From an uncultured Pseudomonadota bacterium (GTDB lineage Bacteria; Pseudomonadota; Alphaproteobacteria; RF32; CAG-239): DNA of 64,000 nucleotides. The stretch covers positions 1 to 64,000 of the forward strand of contig CASFRM010000005.1 in assembly GCA_949297185.1 (NCBI GenBank), given 5' to 3'. A program made the translations under genes and the position numbers. Positions 8,004-16,951 of this stretch are shown here, piece after piece (positions within the stretch are counted from its first letter, which is position 1; each line of letters starts with the position of its first letter). The notes beneath the pieces are model-generated. The model had not been told where the DNA came from. It did no database searches and saw nothing but the letters and a program-made list of their open reading frames with translations.

Positions 8004-9797
8004 TCAAAAGCTGTCCGTTTCAACCAAGAGTTGATTAAATTCTTTTTTCAAGCTTTCAAACCTCATATAATCTTCATCGGTAAAATTTCCGCTATCAATC
8101 ACACTCTTAGCTTCACGCATATCAGCTTCTATTCTTTTAAGTTGTACCTCGACAATTCTTTCTTCCAAGTGCTTACGCATTTTTATAATATCCGGACACT
8201 GTTTTTTCAAGATACGCAGATCAACTTCTTTTTTCCACTCTTGCCCCAAAACTTCATCCAGTGAACTGACAAGTTTACTTTCCTCAGATATGGAATCATC
8301 ATTATGAACGATTTCCAAAATTGTCTCGTACAAATTTTTTAGTTTGTCATCTTTTATTGCAAAATCAAATAATCTTTCCTCATACTCATCAACCAGTTCC
8401 GGGTACAAAACAAAAGCCGAAACGATGTATCTCGCGACCAGATCGTCCAAATCTGTTTTTACTTTTTTTATCTGCGATATTTTATCTTTTTTAGGCGGTA
8501 ATTTATTATAAGAAACTATCTTTTCAAAATGCGGCATAAATTCAGATTTTATTTTATTTTTCATCTCTTGGACATAATAACCGCGCACGGTTTCATCCGT
8601 AATTTTAGCGATTTCCGCCTTAATTTCTTTTTCGATTCCTGCTTTCTGCTCCGGAGTTTGTAATTGTTTATTTTCTGTTGTTTTATGCCACAACAAATCT
8701 TTGAGTGGCATTGTGTCGGTAACAGTCTTCAAAAACTCATCAACACCTTTTGCCTTCAAAAACTCATCAGGGTCCTGTTTATCGGGCAAAAAGGCATATT
8801 GCAAAGAATATGCAGGTTTTAATATCGGCAACACTCTATCAACCGAGCGCACGGCAGCTCTTATACCAGCCAAATCGCCATCAAAGCAACATATCGGTTC
8901 ATTAACCACCTTCCAAGCCTCTTGAATTTGTTCTTCGGTCAAAGCGGTTCCCAAAGGAGCTACGGCGTAGCCTATGCCGTATTTATCCATGGCAATCACA
9001 TCCATATACCCTTCACAAATAATCAACCTTTTGGCTTCATAGCCCTTTTCTCTGGCATTATTTAGGTTGTACAAGACTCGTCTTTTATTAAAGACCGGCG
9101 TTTCCGGAGAGTTAAGATACTTAGGCTGACTTTTATCCATAACCCTGCCGCCGAAAGCTATAACCTTTCCTCTTTTATCCATGATCGGAATCATAACCCG
9201 ATTTCTAAAGAAATCATGCGGTCGATTATTTTCAGGAATAGTCAAGAGGCCTAATTCGGTCATCTCTGCATCGGTTATACCTTGTGACGACAGTTGTGCC
9301 TTTAATCCGTTATTATTTGGGGCAAATCCCAAGCGAAATTTTGTAATGATACTGTCATCAAAACCTCTGGCATACAAATAGTCCAGTCCTTCTCGCCCCA
9401 CAGGAAGCCGTAAACACTTTTCAAAAAAGCGAGCCGCCATTTCCATAATATCATAAGCCGAAGCTCTTTTTTCTGCTTGTTCCTTGCTTTCCGGCGTCAA
9501 TTTAGGCAACTGCATTCCGACTTTATGAGCCAGCTTTTCCACCGCCTCAATAAAAGTTAAGCCGTTTGCCTCCATCTCAAATTTAATAATGTCGCCATGG
9601 GCTCCGCAACCAAAACAATGGTAAAATCCTTTGGCTTCATTAACCGTAAACGACGGTGTTTTTTCACTGTGAAACGGGCAGCAAGCTTGATACTCTCTGC
9701 CTTTACGCACCAATTTCACCTTAGAGCCGACGACATCAACAATTGATATCTTGGCTCTAAGTTCGTCACAAAATCTCTGTAAATCGGTTGAAGCCAT
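8004..9797 (-). CDS. dnaG: DNA primase
   Basis: This 597-residue enzyme has the N-terminal CHC2 zinc ribbon (CCPFHSEKTPSF, then YHCFGCGAHGD, residues about 40-65). A TOPRIM core follows with the IICEGYMDVIAM acidic motif and CCFDGDLAG near residue 310. The C-terminal helicase-interaction domain is divergent. It synthesises RNA primers at the replication fork. The start ATG has an AAGGCAG 15 bases upstream, which is rather distant. It lies between yqeY (15 bases upstream) and rpoD (131 bases downstream), in the expected order. Confidence 0.96.
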   Translation of the reverse strand: MASTDLQRFCDELRAKISIVDVVGSKVKLVRKGREYQACCPFHSEKTPSFTVNEAKGFYHCFGCGAHGDIIKFEMEANGLTFIEAVEKLAHKVGMQLPKLTPESKEQAEKRASAYDIMEMAARFFEKCLRLPVGREGLDYLYARGFDDSIITKFRLGFAPNNNGLKAQLSSQGITDAEMTELGLLTIPENNRPHDFFRNRVMIPIMDKRGKVIAFGGRVMDKSQPKYLNSPETPVFNKRRVLYNLNNAREKGYEAKRLIICEGYMDVIAMDKYGIGYAVAPLGTALTEEQIQEAWKVVNEPICCFDGDLAGIRAAVRSVDRVLPILKPAYSLQYAFLPDKQDPDEFLKAKGVDEFLKTVTDTMPLKDLLWHKTTENKQLQTPEQKAGIEKEIKAEIAKITDETVRGYYVQEMKNKIKSEFMPHFEKIVSYNKLPPKKDKISQIKKVKTDLDDLVARYIVSAFVLYPELVDEYEERLFDFAIKDDKLKNLYETILEIVHNDDSISEESKLVSSLDEVLGQEWKKEVDLRILKKQCPDIIKMRKHLEERIVEVQLKRIEADMREAKSVIDSGNFTDEDYMRFESLKKEFNQLLVETDSF

Positions 9798-9812
9798 AAG
9801 TTACAATCTGCC

Positions 9813-10265
9813 TTAAGATAACAAGCCCTTTATTATGGCGTTGGCTTTTCCCATATCCATTTGTCCGGCGTATTTTGCTTTTAATGCCCCCATAACTTTA
9901 CCCATATCTTTCATTGATGAGGCACCTGTTTCGGCAATAATTGCCTTTATTGCGGCTTCGGCCTCTGCCTCAGACATTTGCTTGGGCAAAAACTTCTCAA
10001 TAACTGCAATTTCGGCTTTTTCTTTTTCGGCCAATTCCGGACGATTACCTTCAATAAACATTTTGATTGAATCATTGCGTTGTTTAATCATGCCTTGCAT
10101 CATAGCCATCAATTCGGCATCGGTTGCTTTTTCCTGTCCCTTACCTCTGGCTTCGACATCTTTTTCTTTCTGTCCGGCAATAATCATTCTGATAGCACTG
10201 GTTGTTGCCGCATCTTTAGCAAGCATTGCTTCTTTTAGAGCTTTTTGCAAATCTTCTCTCAACAT
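9813..10265 (-). CDS. GatB/YqeY domain protein
   Basis: The 150-residue protein matches the YqeY family. It starts LREDLQKALKEAMLAKDA, then has SAIRMIIAGQKEKDVEARGK, QRNDSIKMF, IEKFLPKQMSEAE and a closing GKANAIIKGLLS. The domain resembles the tRNA-binding tail of GatB and may influence tRNA amidation; the true role is unresolved. AAGGAATGAAA precedes the ATG. It is the first gene of the yqeY-dnaG-rpoD run, as in other alphaproteobacteria. Confidence 0.9.
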   Translation of the reverse strand: MLREDLQKALKEAMLAKDAATTSAIRMIIAGQKEKDVEARGKGQEKATDAELMAMMQGMIKQRNDSIKMFIEGNRPELAEKEKAEIAVIEKFLPKQMSEAEAEAAIKAIIAETGASSMKDMGKVMGALKAKYAGQMDMGKANAIIKGLLS

Positions 10266-10341
10266 TTTTCATTCCTTTCTTATCAAAAAACTGCCTCAAG
10301 CATAAACACCTTGCCTCAAAAAATCAACAAGTTTATCAAGC

Positions 10342-12138
10342 TTAAAAATAATACCGTAAACCGAGCGAAAATTCTTCAGTATCATCGCCGTAATTATTTT
10401 CTGCAAGCACATTCCCGCCGATTGCCCAGTTGGTATCGAGCACATAATTTGCCTCAACCTTGTAGGTTATCTTTTGTCCCAATTTCTGACTTGCCCACTG
10501 TGGTTCAATTTCTGCCAATATTTTCCATTTTTCAAAATCAGCAAAAATTCCGGCATTTACATTCATTGCTAACCATGAATTATGCGGTATATCTCCGCCA
10601 TATGTGATTTTGCTATTGATAATCATAAATCCCCACAGCCAATCACTAAAAGCATAAGTTCCGCCTGAACCGACACTTAGGTTGCTTAAATATCCGAATT
10701 TTTCATCTTTTGGATTTTGCCATCTTTCAACATTGGCTTTTATTTGAAAAGAAATCGGCCTAAACATTTTATCAATCGGCGAGATTGAGCGAATGGTCAA
10801 CAAATCAAAATTTTGCAACACAAAATTATCTTGATTATCGTAGTGACGTATTTTTGTTTCCAAAAAATTTATCTCCGCGCCTTTAGGTAAACCAAAATTA
10901 TTATCGGTCAACGATTGATATGCCGGACGATAAGCAATCTCTTGAAATGCTTCGCCGTTTCTAACTCCTGCTCCCGCAACGACACGCATTGAATCATGTG
11001 CTTTCAATGGCGAATTTCCATTTTCAAGCTCGGCAATACTTCCCTTTTCTTTTAATGCATTTCGGTTTCTCAAAGCATCAAAACTTTGTTTTCGATATTC
11101 TTTCAACTCCATTTTTCCGGCAACATATTGGTACTGCACAAATTGATAAGCCGTCTCATACACATCGACTTGCTGTGCTTTACTCAAATTATTTTCCGCA
11201 TCAAAATTTCCGCTTTCCAAAAACTGACTATAAGCTTTTTTTTGTTCATCATTCATTAGATTGTAGCGGTGCTTTATTTTATTTTGCCGTGACGGACGAT
11301 AATTAATTCCTTTAACCAAATTATCAGCTTTATATGCTGCCTTAAAAGTATCCAAAGGAATTGCATGAACCGGAAATTGTTCGGCAAGTTTTAACGATGG
11401 TCTAACCGCATCAAGCATTTCCATCAGCATATAAGAACAATTACGCGATAAAAAATAATATTTTGACTGTGTCTGCCCAATCTCCCACAAATGAGCTACA
11501 AAAAAATCCAACTCTTGCGGAGTTAGGTCTAGATTAAGTTCCCAGATATCGCGATTTTCAATATTATTATAGGTATTGATAATGTCATAGTACGGTTTAA
11601 CGGTAAATCCGCCATAATATCCTCCGGTTAAACCCAATATAGCATATAATGCCCCCGGATTTTCGCCGGTAAATGCGCCATAATTTGCTCCGTGTGCAAG
11701 CATTTGCGTCCCTTTTCGCTTAGTATCGATTCTAAGCAAAGTATGACCAAACATTGATGATGGATTATTCATATAAGCATCGGTAAACAACAAAGTAACC
11801 CCGGCGGGTTGCAAATCTTGCCTAAATTTATCATACTCGGCACAATCCGGAAAATCTGTTTCGATTAACCCGTTTTTTTCAAGCAAAATATAACGCGACG
11901 GAAACAAACATTTTTTTTCATTATCATCAGAATTAAAAAGTTCAATGGTAGCTTTAAGTTCTGCTTTCGGATTTGTTTTTCCGTCTTTCGCCAAAAAGAA
12001 GTTTTCGGAATCTATAGAGCTTTTGTTATCATGATAATGTCCTACGGCCAACCACTCGTCACTCATGGCAAAATCATCACTTGCCGCCCAAGCTTCATTT
12101 GACGCAAACAACATCAATATCAATAAGCTCCACCGCAT
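10342..12138 (-). CDS. Lnb/DUF4105 periplasmic protein with C-terminal barrel-like region
   Basis: The 598-residue protein starts with a signal peptide (MRWSLLILMLFASNEAWAA). Residues about 110-240 form the DUF4105/Lnb N-terminal periplasmic domain: LLFTDAYMNNPSSMFGHTLL with its His, then LAHGANYGA and FLSRNCSYMLMEMLDAVRP with conserved Asn-Cys. This His/Cys arrangement looks peptidase- or acyltransferase-like. The last 220 residues alternate short amphipathic strands and end in LGLRYYF, suggesting an outer-membrane barrel. AGAGGT lies 6 bases before the start. It is separate from the yqeY operon (76 bases). The biochemical role is not known to me. Confidence 0.8.
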   Translation of the reverse strand: MRWSLLILMLFASNEAWAASDDFAMSDEWLAVGHYHDNKSSIDSENFFLAKDGKTNPKAELKATIELFNSDDNEKKCLFPSRYILLEKNGLIETDFPDCAEYDKFRQDLQPAGVTLLFTDAYMNNPSSMFGHTLLRIDTKRKGTQMLAHGANYGAFTGENPGALYAILGLTGGYYGGFTVKPYYDIINTYNNIENRDIWELNLDLTPQELDFFVAHLWEIGQTQSKYYFLSRNCSYMLMEMLDAVRPSLKLAEQFPVHAIPLDTFKAAYKADNLVKGINYRPSRQNKIKHRYNLMNDEQKKAYSQFLESGNFDAENNLSKAQQVDVYETAYQFVQYQYVAGKMELKEYRKQSFDALRNRNALKEKGSIAELENGNSPLKAHDSMRVVAGAGVRNGEAFQEIAYRPAYQSLTDNNFGLPKGAEINFLETKIRHYDNQDNFVLQNFDLLTIRSISPIDKMFRPISFQIKANVERWQNPKDEKFGYLSNLSVGSGGTYAFSDWLWGFMIINSKITYGGDIPHNSWLAMNVNAGIFADFEKWKILAEIEPQWASQKLGQKITYKVEANYVLDTNWAIGGNVLAENNYGDDTEEFSLGLRYYF

Positions 12139-12155
12139 AAAAACCTCTTATTAAA

Positions 12156-12193
12156 CAAAAGAGGAAAATATCATCAATGACAATATTTTCCTC
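12156..12193 (-). terminator. Terminator after the DUF3015 gene
   Basis: GAGGAAAATAT (12161-12171) pairs perfectly with ATATTTTCCTC (12183-12193). On the minus strand the stem is followed by TTTTG. It starts 22 bases after the stop codon. Confidence 0.75.
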
Positions 12194-12214
12194 ACTTCAA
12201 ACAAATATCAAAAA

Positions 12215-12673
12215 CTATGCTTTTGCCAACTGCATAACCGACAAGGTCAAATCAACGGCATCAACATCGTTGCTGGCAAACAAAGTACCGAAGTTATTTT
12301 GTACTTTATTTGAAAATTCGCCTTCATCAACATTCAAAATACCGGCAACGGTAGTCAAAGTCTCACCCTGACCTGCTGCGGCATCCATGGCAAACTGTTC
12401 CATATTGTTTTCCAAAAATGCCAAAAGCATTCTGCCTGTTCCGCCGGTAACACGACCGTTCGGATCACAACCTGAAGTACCGGTAGAAATACCGAAAGTT
12501 TGTGTACCGAAAATACCGTTTGTTGTAGCAGCCAAAACTTGCGGCACAATACCGGATTGTCCTCTCCAGGCCATAGAGCCCAAACCGCAACCTGTTGAGT
12601 CATAAGCATTTGCATTTGTTGATAAAGCCATAGCTCCGGCAACAACCGCCGACAAAAGATATAATTTTTTCAT
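12215..12673 (-). CDS. Secreted DUF3015-like protein
   Basis: The 152-residue protein has a clear signal peptide ending near ALSTNANAYD. The mature part starts with STGCGLGSMAWRGQSG, then VLAATTNGIFGTQTFGIS and GTSGCDP, the signature I recall for DUF3015 (PF11220). The second half is helical with a conserved-looking MEQFAMDAAAGQGE. Function is unknown; members are small periplasmic proteins with one disulphide. GGAGATGATAG precedes the ATG. It is monocistronic, facing away from greA. Confidence 0.8.
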   Translation of the reverse strand: MKKLYLLSAVVAGAMALSTNANAYDSTGCGLGSMAWRGQSGIVPQVLAATTNGIFGTQTFGISTGTSGCDPNGRVTGGTGRMLLAFLENNMEQFAMDAAAGQGETLTTVAGILNVDEGEFSNKVQNNFGTLFASNDVDAVDLTLSVMQLAKA

Positions 12674-12774
12674 CTATCATCTCCACAATAGTTTTACTTA
12701 AGTTATTTCACGATAGCATATTTTTATGACATGTATAGCAATTTAGCCAAGTTTTCCCCTGCAAAGAAAAAAGC

Positions 12775-12802
12775 TTGATTTATTTTTCATCAGTGCTATA
12801 TA
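12775..12802 (+). promoter_or_regulatory. Candidate sigma-70 promoter for greA
   Basis: TTGATT (12775-12780), a 16-base spacer and TATATA (12797-12802) lie upstream of the greA leader hairpin. The -35 is a reasonable match and the region is otherwise non-coding. The start site would be near 12810, giving a leader of about 85 bases. Confidence 0.4.
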
Positions 12803-12830
12803 GAGAATATATAAAGTTTCAATTATCGTT

Positions 12831-12867
12831 CTGTGAAGGAGTTTTCTCCCTCGCAGTTCTTTTTTTC
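12831..12867 (+). terminator. Terminator-like hairpin inside the greA leader
   Basis: CTGTGAAGGAG (12831-12841) pairs with CTCCCTCGCAG (12846-12856), with one A-C mismatch and one wobble around a TTTT loop. TTCTTTTTTTC follows directly. This has the form of an intrinsic terminator, yet it sits between the promoter and the greA start codon. The neighbouring upstream gene runs the other way, so it is not that gene's terminator. Confidence 0.7.
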
Positions 12868-12893
12868 TAATATTTTTAAAGGAAGGTGAAGAA

Positions 12894-13367
12894 ATGGAAA
12901 AATTTCCTTTGACTAAAGTCGGCTATAACGCATTGGAAGCCGAACTAAAAAATTTAAAAGCGGTAGAACGTCCGAATATTATTGCCGCCATATCCGAAGC
13001 TCGTGCCCAAGGTGACTTATCTGAGAACGCCGAATACTCTGCTGCCAAAGAAAAGCAAAGCTTTATTGAAGGCCGCATTCAGGATTTGGAAGCTGTTTTA
13101 AGCCGAGCCCAAGTAATTGACGTTCCTGCAATCAAAAGCGATGTCATTCGCTTTGGTGCTACCGTAATTGTTGCCGATGAAGATGATGAGTTAGAACGCT
13201 CTTACCAAATTGTCGGTGATTATGAAGCCGATATTGCCAAAAACAAAATATCTTTGTCTTCACCCTTGGCAAAAGCTCTGATAGGCAAAGAAATTGGCGA
13301 TGTTGCAGAATTTAACGCACCGTCTGGACGCAAATCTTTTGAAATTATTGATATAAAATATATTTAA
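12894..13367 (+). CDS. greA: Transcript cleavage factor GreA
   Basis: The 157-residue protein has the N-terminal coiled coil (residues 1-75) with the acidic tip GDLSENAEYSAAKE, which reaches into the polymerase secondary channel and triggers cleavage of backtracked RNA. The C-terminal FKBP-like domain includes SPLAKALIGKEIGD. GGAAGGTG precedes the ATG by 8 bases. The gene is monocistronic, with its own terminator and a hairpin-bearing leader. Confidence 0.96.
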   Translation: MEKFPLTKVGYNALEAELKNLKAVERPNIIAAISEARAQGDLSENAEYSAAKEKQSFIEGRIQDLEAVLSRAQVIDVPAIKSDVIRFGATVIVADEDDELERSYQIVGDYEADIAKNKISLSSPLAKALIGKEIGDVAEFNAPSGRKSFEIIDIKYI

Positions 13368-13391
13368 AATTGCAAAAGAGATATTATAATC

Positions 13392-13420
13392 AGACTGTCA
13401 CTAAATGGCAGTCTTTTTTT
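13392..13420 (+). terminator. Terminator of greA
   Basis: AGACTGTCA (13392-13400) pairs with TGGCAGTCT (13406-13414), followed by a run of T. The next gene's AAGGAG starts right after the T-run, so readthrough could feed it. Confidence 0.8.
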
Positions 13421-13433
13421 AAGGAGAAACCTC

Positions 13434-13637
13434 ATGTGTAACAAAAATGAAGAAGTAGCCGATGTAAACTCTTGTGATTGTGATGAAGACAATTCTTGCG
13501 GTTGCAGCTACCCCAACAACATGCAAGGCACCACTTGTAACTGCACCCCCGAACACAACTGCGGTTGCATTAAATATGATGAAGCAACCAAACAGTATTA
13601 CCACGACGAAAGTGTTTGCACCTGCAACAAAAAATAG
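13434..13637 (+). CDS. Cysteine-rich small protein with five CXC pairs
   Basis: The 67-residue acidic protein has 11 cysteines. Ten form five CXC pairs (CDC, CGC, CNC, CGC, CTC) at residues 14/16, 22/24, 35/37, 43/45 and 62/64, and one more is at residue 2. There is no signal peptide, so the thiols would be reduced in the cytoplasm, which suits thiolate metal binding as in metallothioneins. It matches no metallothionein family I can name. AAGGAG lies 8 bases before the ATG, and a strong terminator follows. It sits just behind the greA terminator. The role in metal storage is inferred from composition only. Confidence 0.75.
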   Translation: MCNKNEEVADVNSCDCDEDNSCGCSYPNNMQGTTCNCTPEHNCGCIKYDEATKQYYHDESVCTCNKK

Positions 13638-13642
13638 GTATT

Positions 13643-13678
13643 AAAAAGCCCTCACTAATAATGTGAGGGCTTTTTTTT
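13643..13678 (+). terminator. Bidirectional terminator between the CXC peptide and the ABC permease
   Basis: AAAAAGCCCTCAC (13643-13655) pairs with GTGAGGGCTTTTT (13663-13675), with eight T on the plus side. It serves the plus-strand gene and probably also the convergent minus-strand operon, whose stop codon overlaps its edge. Confidence 0.85.
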
Positions 13679-14906
13679 ATTCATACCTTAAAGCATTAAT
13701 CGGATTTAAAAGAGACGCTTTATATGCCGGATAAAATCCAAAAAACAATCCTACCATACCGGCAAAAGAAAACGGCATTAAAACATAAATCAACGATACT
13801 TTGGTCGGCAAAGAACTAAATACTCCGACCAAATACGAGCCAAGCAACCCAATCACAACTCCGACCAATCCGCCGATTAAAGACAGCACCAAAGATTCGG
13901 TCAAAAACTGCCATCTGATATCCCAAGCCTTTGCCCCTATTGCCATTCTGATGCCGATTTCTCTGGTCCGCTCGGTAACCGAAACCAACATTATGTTCAT
14001 AATACCGATACCGCCGACAAGCAAAGATATCGAAGCAATCGAACCAAGTAAGATAGTCATAACTTTAGTTGAGCTTTCCATCATCTCCATCATTTGAGTC
14101 AAGTTTCTAATAACAAAGTCATCCTCTTTATTTACGCCCAAATTATGCCTTTGTCGTAACAATTCTCTGATCTCTTCTTGCGCGGTATATGTACTTTGTG
14201 AATCAATAGCCTGCAACATAATCATTTTCACTTGGTCTGGAAAAGAAATACCCATAACTTTTTTCTGAGCGGTTGTAATCGGAATATACACCACATCATC
14301 TTGATCCATACCGTTACCCGACTGTCCCCTGGGAATCAACACCCCGATAACCTGAAACGGAATTCCCTTAATTCTTACTGTTTTACCCAAAGGATCGACA
14401 TCGCCAAACAACTCATTCACTACGGTCTGCCCCAAGATTGCGACCTTGGCAGCACTTCTGATATCGGTAGAAGAAAACATTCTGCCGTAAGATAGATTCC
14501 ACTCTTTAATTTCAAACATTCTACGATCTGTTCCGGTCACACCGGTAGACCAGTTGGCGTTACCATAAACTATTTGTGCGGTTTCTTCCAAAACCGGAGC
14601 AGCCAGTTTAATTTCGGGAATTTTTTCTTGAATGGCATCACCATCGCTTTTTTTCATAGTAGGTTTAGAACCATGTCCGCTTCTGGCACCCGACGATGTC
14701 GCCACACCCGAACGGATTATAATTAAGTTTGAGCCCATTGTTTTCATTTCATTTTGAATAGATGTCTGAGCTCCATGCCCTACCGAAAGCATAACAATAA
14801 CCGCAGCCACACCGATAATGATACCGAGCGATGTCAATATCGAACGCATTTTGTTTGCTTTGATTGCGCGAGTTGCGATAGAAAAAATTGTCCTTGCATC
14901 AATCAT
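13677..14906 (-). CDS. MacB-type ABC transporter permease
   Basis: The 409-residue protein has one N-terminal membrane helix (residues about 20-42), a large periplasmic MacB_PCD domain, and three C-terminal helices forming the FtsX domain, with the typical ERTREIGIRMAIGAK cytoplasmic motif near residue 315. Type VII ABC proteins of this kind use ATP to drive periplasmic mechanical work, exporting macrolides, peptides or toxins through a TolC-like channel. Its ATG overlaps the ATPase stop as ATGA. In E. coli MacB the ATPase and membrane parts are fused; here they are separate genes. No outer-membrane channel gene is in the window. Confidence 0.9.
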   Translation of the reverse strand: MIDARTIFSIATRAIKANKMRSILTSLGIIIGVAAVIVMLSVGHGAQTSIQNEMKTMGSNLIIIRSGVATSSGARSGHGSKPTMKKSDGDAIQEKIPEIKLAAPVLEETAQIVYGNANWSTGVTGTDRRMFEIKEWNLSYGRMFSSTDIRSAAKVAILGQTVVNELFGDVDPLGKTVRIKGIPFQVIGVLIPRGQSGNGMDQDDVVYIPITTAQKKVMGISFPDQVKMIMLQAIDSQSTYTAQEEIRELLRQRHNLGVNKEDDFVIRNLTQMMEMMESSTKVMTILLGSIASISLLVGGIGIMNIMLVSVTERTREIGIRMAIGAKAWDIRWQFLTESLVLSLIGGLVGVVIGLLGSYLVGVFSSLPTKVSLIYVLMPFSFAGMVGLFFGFYPAYKASLLNPINALRYE

Positions 14907-15592
14907 TTTTCATTCCTCTCGTCAGAATGGATTTCGCCATCGACAATACGAATAATTCTCTTGGCATAATGTGCAATATCGTCTTCGTGAGTAACCAAAA
15001 TTATTGTGCGTCCCAAATCTTCATTTAATCTGGTAAACAGATTCATAATCTCAATACTCATTTTAGTATCAAGATTTCCGGTCGGCTCATCGGCAAAAAT
15101 AATCGGCGCCTCGTTCACCACGGCTCTGGCAATAGCCACACGTTGTTGTTGACCGCCGGAGAGTTGATTGGGCATATGATGCATTCTTTCCTTCAACCCC
15201 ACCTTAGCCAAAGCCTTTTGGGCTCTTTCCTCGCGTTGAGCAGCCGGCACATTGGCATAAACCATCGGCAGCTCCACATTTTCCAGAGCCGAAGTTCTGG
15301 AAAGTAAATTAAACCCCTGAAAGACAAATCCGATTTTTCTGTTTCTGATATCAGCCAACTCGTCAGCCGATAAATTTTCCACCCTTTGTCCGTCCAAGAC
15401 ATAAGTTCCCGAAGTTGGCTTATCCAAACAGCCCAAAATATTCATCAATGTAGATTTTCCGGAACCTGACGGCCCCATAATCGCCACAAAATCACCTTTT
15501 TCAATATTAAGATTAATCCCTTTTAAGATTTTAAGTTGCGTATCTTCCAAAGGGTAAGATTTGGTAATATGTTTAAGCTCAATCAGGCTCAT
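14903..15592 (-). CDS. MacB/LolD-type ABC transporter ATPase
   Basis: The 229-residue protein has Walker A (GPSGSGKST), Q-loop (FQGFNLL), signature LSGGQQQRVAIARA, Walker B (IIFADEPTGNLD) and a switch His (VTHEDD). It is the nucleotide-binding subunit for the permease encoded next. The start follows the adaptor gene's stop by one base, with GGAG in the adaptor's last codons. The sequence cannot separate MacB-like from LolD-like specificity, but the adaptor partner points to MacAB. Confidence 0.92.
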   Translation of the reverse strand: MSLIELKHITKSYPLEDTQLKILKGINLNIEKGDFVAIMGPSGSGKSTLMNILGCLDKPTSGTYVLDGQRVENLSADELADIRNRKIGFVFQGFNLLSRTSALENVELPMVYANVPAAQREERAQKALAKVGLKERMHHMPNQLSGGQQQRVAIARAVVNEAPIIFADEPTGNLDTKMSIEIMNLFTRLNEDLGRTIILVTHEDDIAHYAKRIIRIVDGEIHSDERNEK

Positions 15593-15593
15593 A

Positions 15594-16748
15594 CTATCTT
15601 CTCCGCAATCTTAATTGTTCGGCTCTTTTAGCAGTCTCTTTTTTATCTTCCAAAATAACCTCATCACCTTCTTTAATCTGTTCTGAAGTAATTTCGGTTT
15701 TATCATCATCGGCCAAACCGTCAATGATATTAAATCTTTGTGGTTTTCCGTCTTTAAGAATCCACAATCCTTTATCCTGATATCTTTTTATGTTGCCGTT
15801 TTCATCGGTCACATAGAATCTTAATGCTTTATTTGGTACTAAAAGAACATCTTTTTTCTCAGCCGTAACAATGCTTACATTAGCGGTCATGCCGGGCTTT
15901 AGGCGCAAGTCTTTATTATCAATGCTGATGATCACTTCATAGGTTACGACATTTGAGGTTGTAATCGGATTATTACGCACTTGCGTTACCACCCCCTCAA
16001 ACACTTCATCAGGAAAACTATCGACCATAAATTCAACTTTTTGTTCTTCTTTTACCTTGGCGATATCGGCCTCCACCACAGATGCTTCAATTTGCATTTT
16101 GGTTAAGTCTTCGGCAACATTAAACAGGGTTGGAGTATTAAAACTTGCTGCCACGGTTTGACCAACTTCGACCTCGCGAGATATTACCACACCGTCAACC
16201 GAAGAAATAATTCTGGTATATTCCAAATCGATTTGAGCTTGTTTAAGAGCCGCCTCGGCCTGCTTTATTTCTGCCTCCTTAAGAGCTTTTTGCGCCACAG
16301 CGTTACTGTAATCTCTTTGTGCCGACTCGAGTTCTTTATCGGTAGAATATTTCGAGCGATTAAGTTTTTTGGTTCGATCTAAGTGTTTTTTATAATATAT
16401 TATATCATTTTTGGTAACTTCCAACTCAGCCTTTGCAATATCAAGAGCTGCCTGTCTTTGATCTACCGTAGCCTCAAAAGTCTGAGGATCGACCAAAGCC
16501 AACAACTGTCCTTTATCAACCTTAGAATTATAATCGACATAGATTTCGGCAATAATACCCGATATTTGGGTACCGATATTAACGGTAGAGATTGGATTGA
16601 TAATACCGGTTGCGGTAATTTTTTCTACAATATCGCCTTTAACCACCTTAGCCGTAACAAAATTATCATTCTTATCACACCCGCCCAAAGATGAAGCAAT
16701 AATACCTGCCACAACAGCCAAGCTAGAAATTTTCCAAAGTTTTTGCAT
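15594..16748 (-). CDS. MacA-type periplasmic adaptor (probable lipoprotein)
   Basis: The protein of about 384 residues is a membrane-fusion subunit. After the signal sequence come a first half-motif (GTQISGIIAEIYVDYNSKVD), a helical hairpin (residues about 90-170) and the matching second half lipoyl and barrel domains. The frame is open further upstream, but the ATG at 16748 has AAGGATAAAA before it and gives a signal peptide ending in LGGC, a lipobox with Cys 24. The adaptor would link the ABC pair to an outer-membrane channel. It is first in a three-gene operon with the ATPase and permease. Confidence 0.9.
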   Translation of the reverse strand: MQKLWKISSLAVVAGIIASSLGGCDKNDNFVTAKVVKGDIVEKITATGIINPISTVNIGTQISGIIAEIYVDYNSKVDKGQLLALVDPQTFEATVDQRQAALDIAKAELEVTKNDIIYYKKHLDRTKKLNRSKYSTDKELESAQRDYSNAVAQKALKEAEIKQAEAALKQAQIDLEYTRIISSVDGVVISREVEVGQTVAASFNTPTLFNVAEDLTKMQIEASVVEADIAKVKEEQKVEFMVDSFPDEVFEGVVTQVRNNPITTSNVVTYEVIISIDNKDLRLKPGMTANVSIVTAEKKDVLLVPNKALRFYVTDENGNIKRYQDKGLWILKDGKPQRFNIIDGLADDDKTEITSEQIKEGDEVILEDKKETAKRAEQLRLRRR

Positions 16749-16822
16749 GTTTTTATCCTTATGCCAAATATATCTAAGATATAATAACGACAAAACCTTA
16801 AAAAAAGTTTTAAAAAAAATTC

Positions 16823-16856
16823 TTGCTTCTGCATTTTTTTTGTCTATAATTGACAA
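16823..16856 (+). promoter_or_regulatory. Candidate promoter with operator-like inverted repeat
   Basis: TTGCTT (16823-16828), a 16-base spacer and TATAAT (16845-16850) form a good sigma-70 promoter for the plus-strand ORFan cluster. The -10 box sits between inverted arms TTGTC (16840-16844) and GACAA (16852-16856), as an operator might. It lies in the divergent region shared with the MacA-type operon. Confidence 0.4.
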
Positions 16857-16951
16857 TGCATATTCTTATTAGTTAAATAATATTATTAAACCGTCGAACT
16901 TTCCCGCACCCGAATATGCATGCGGCAAATATTAGACACAAAAAAAATCAT

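Noticed and set aside
12355-12645. 96-residue minus-strand ORF overlapping the DUF3015 gene
   Set aside because: Out-of-frame shadow; the DUF3015 frame has signal peptide, family motifs and a Shine-Dalgarno.
16749-16856. Long N-terminus for the MacA-type adaptor
   Set aside because: The internal ATG at 16748 has a Shine-Dalgarno and begins a lipoprotein signal; the extension covers the promoter region.
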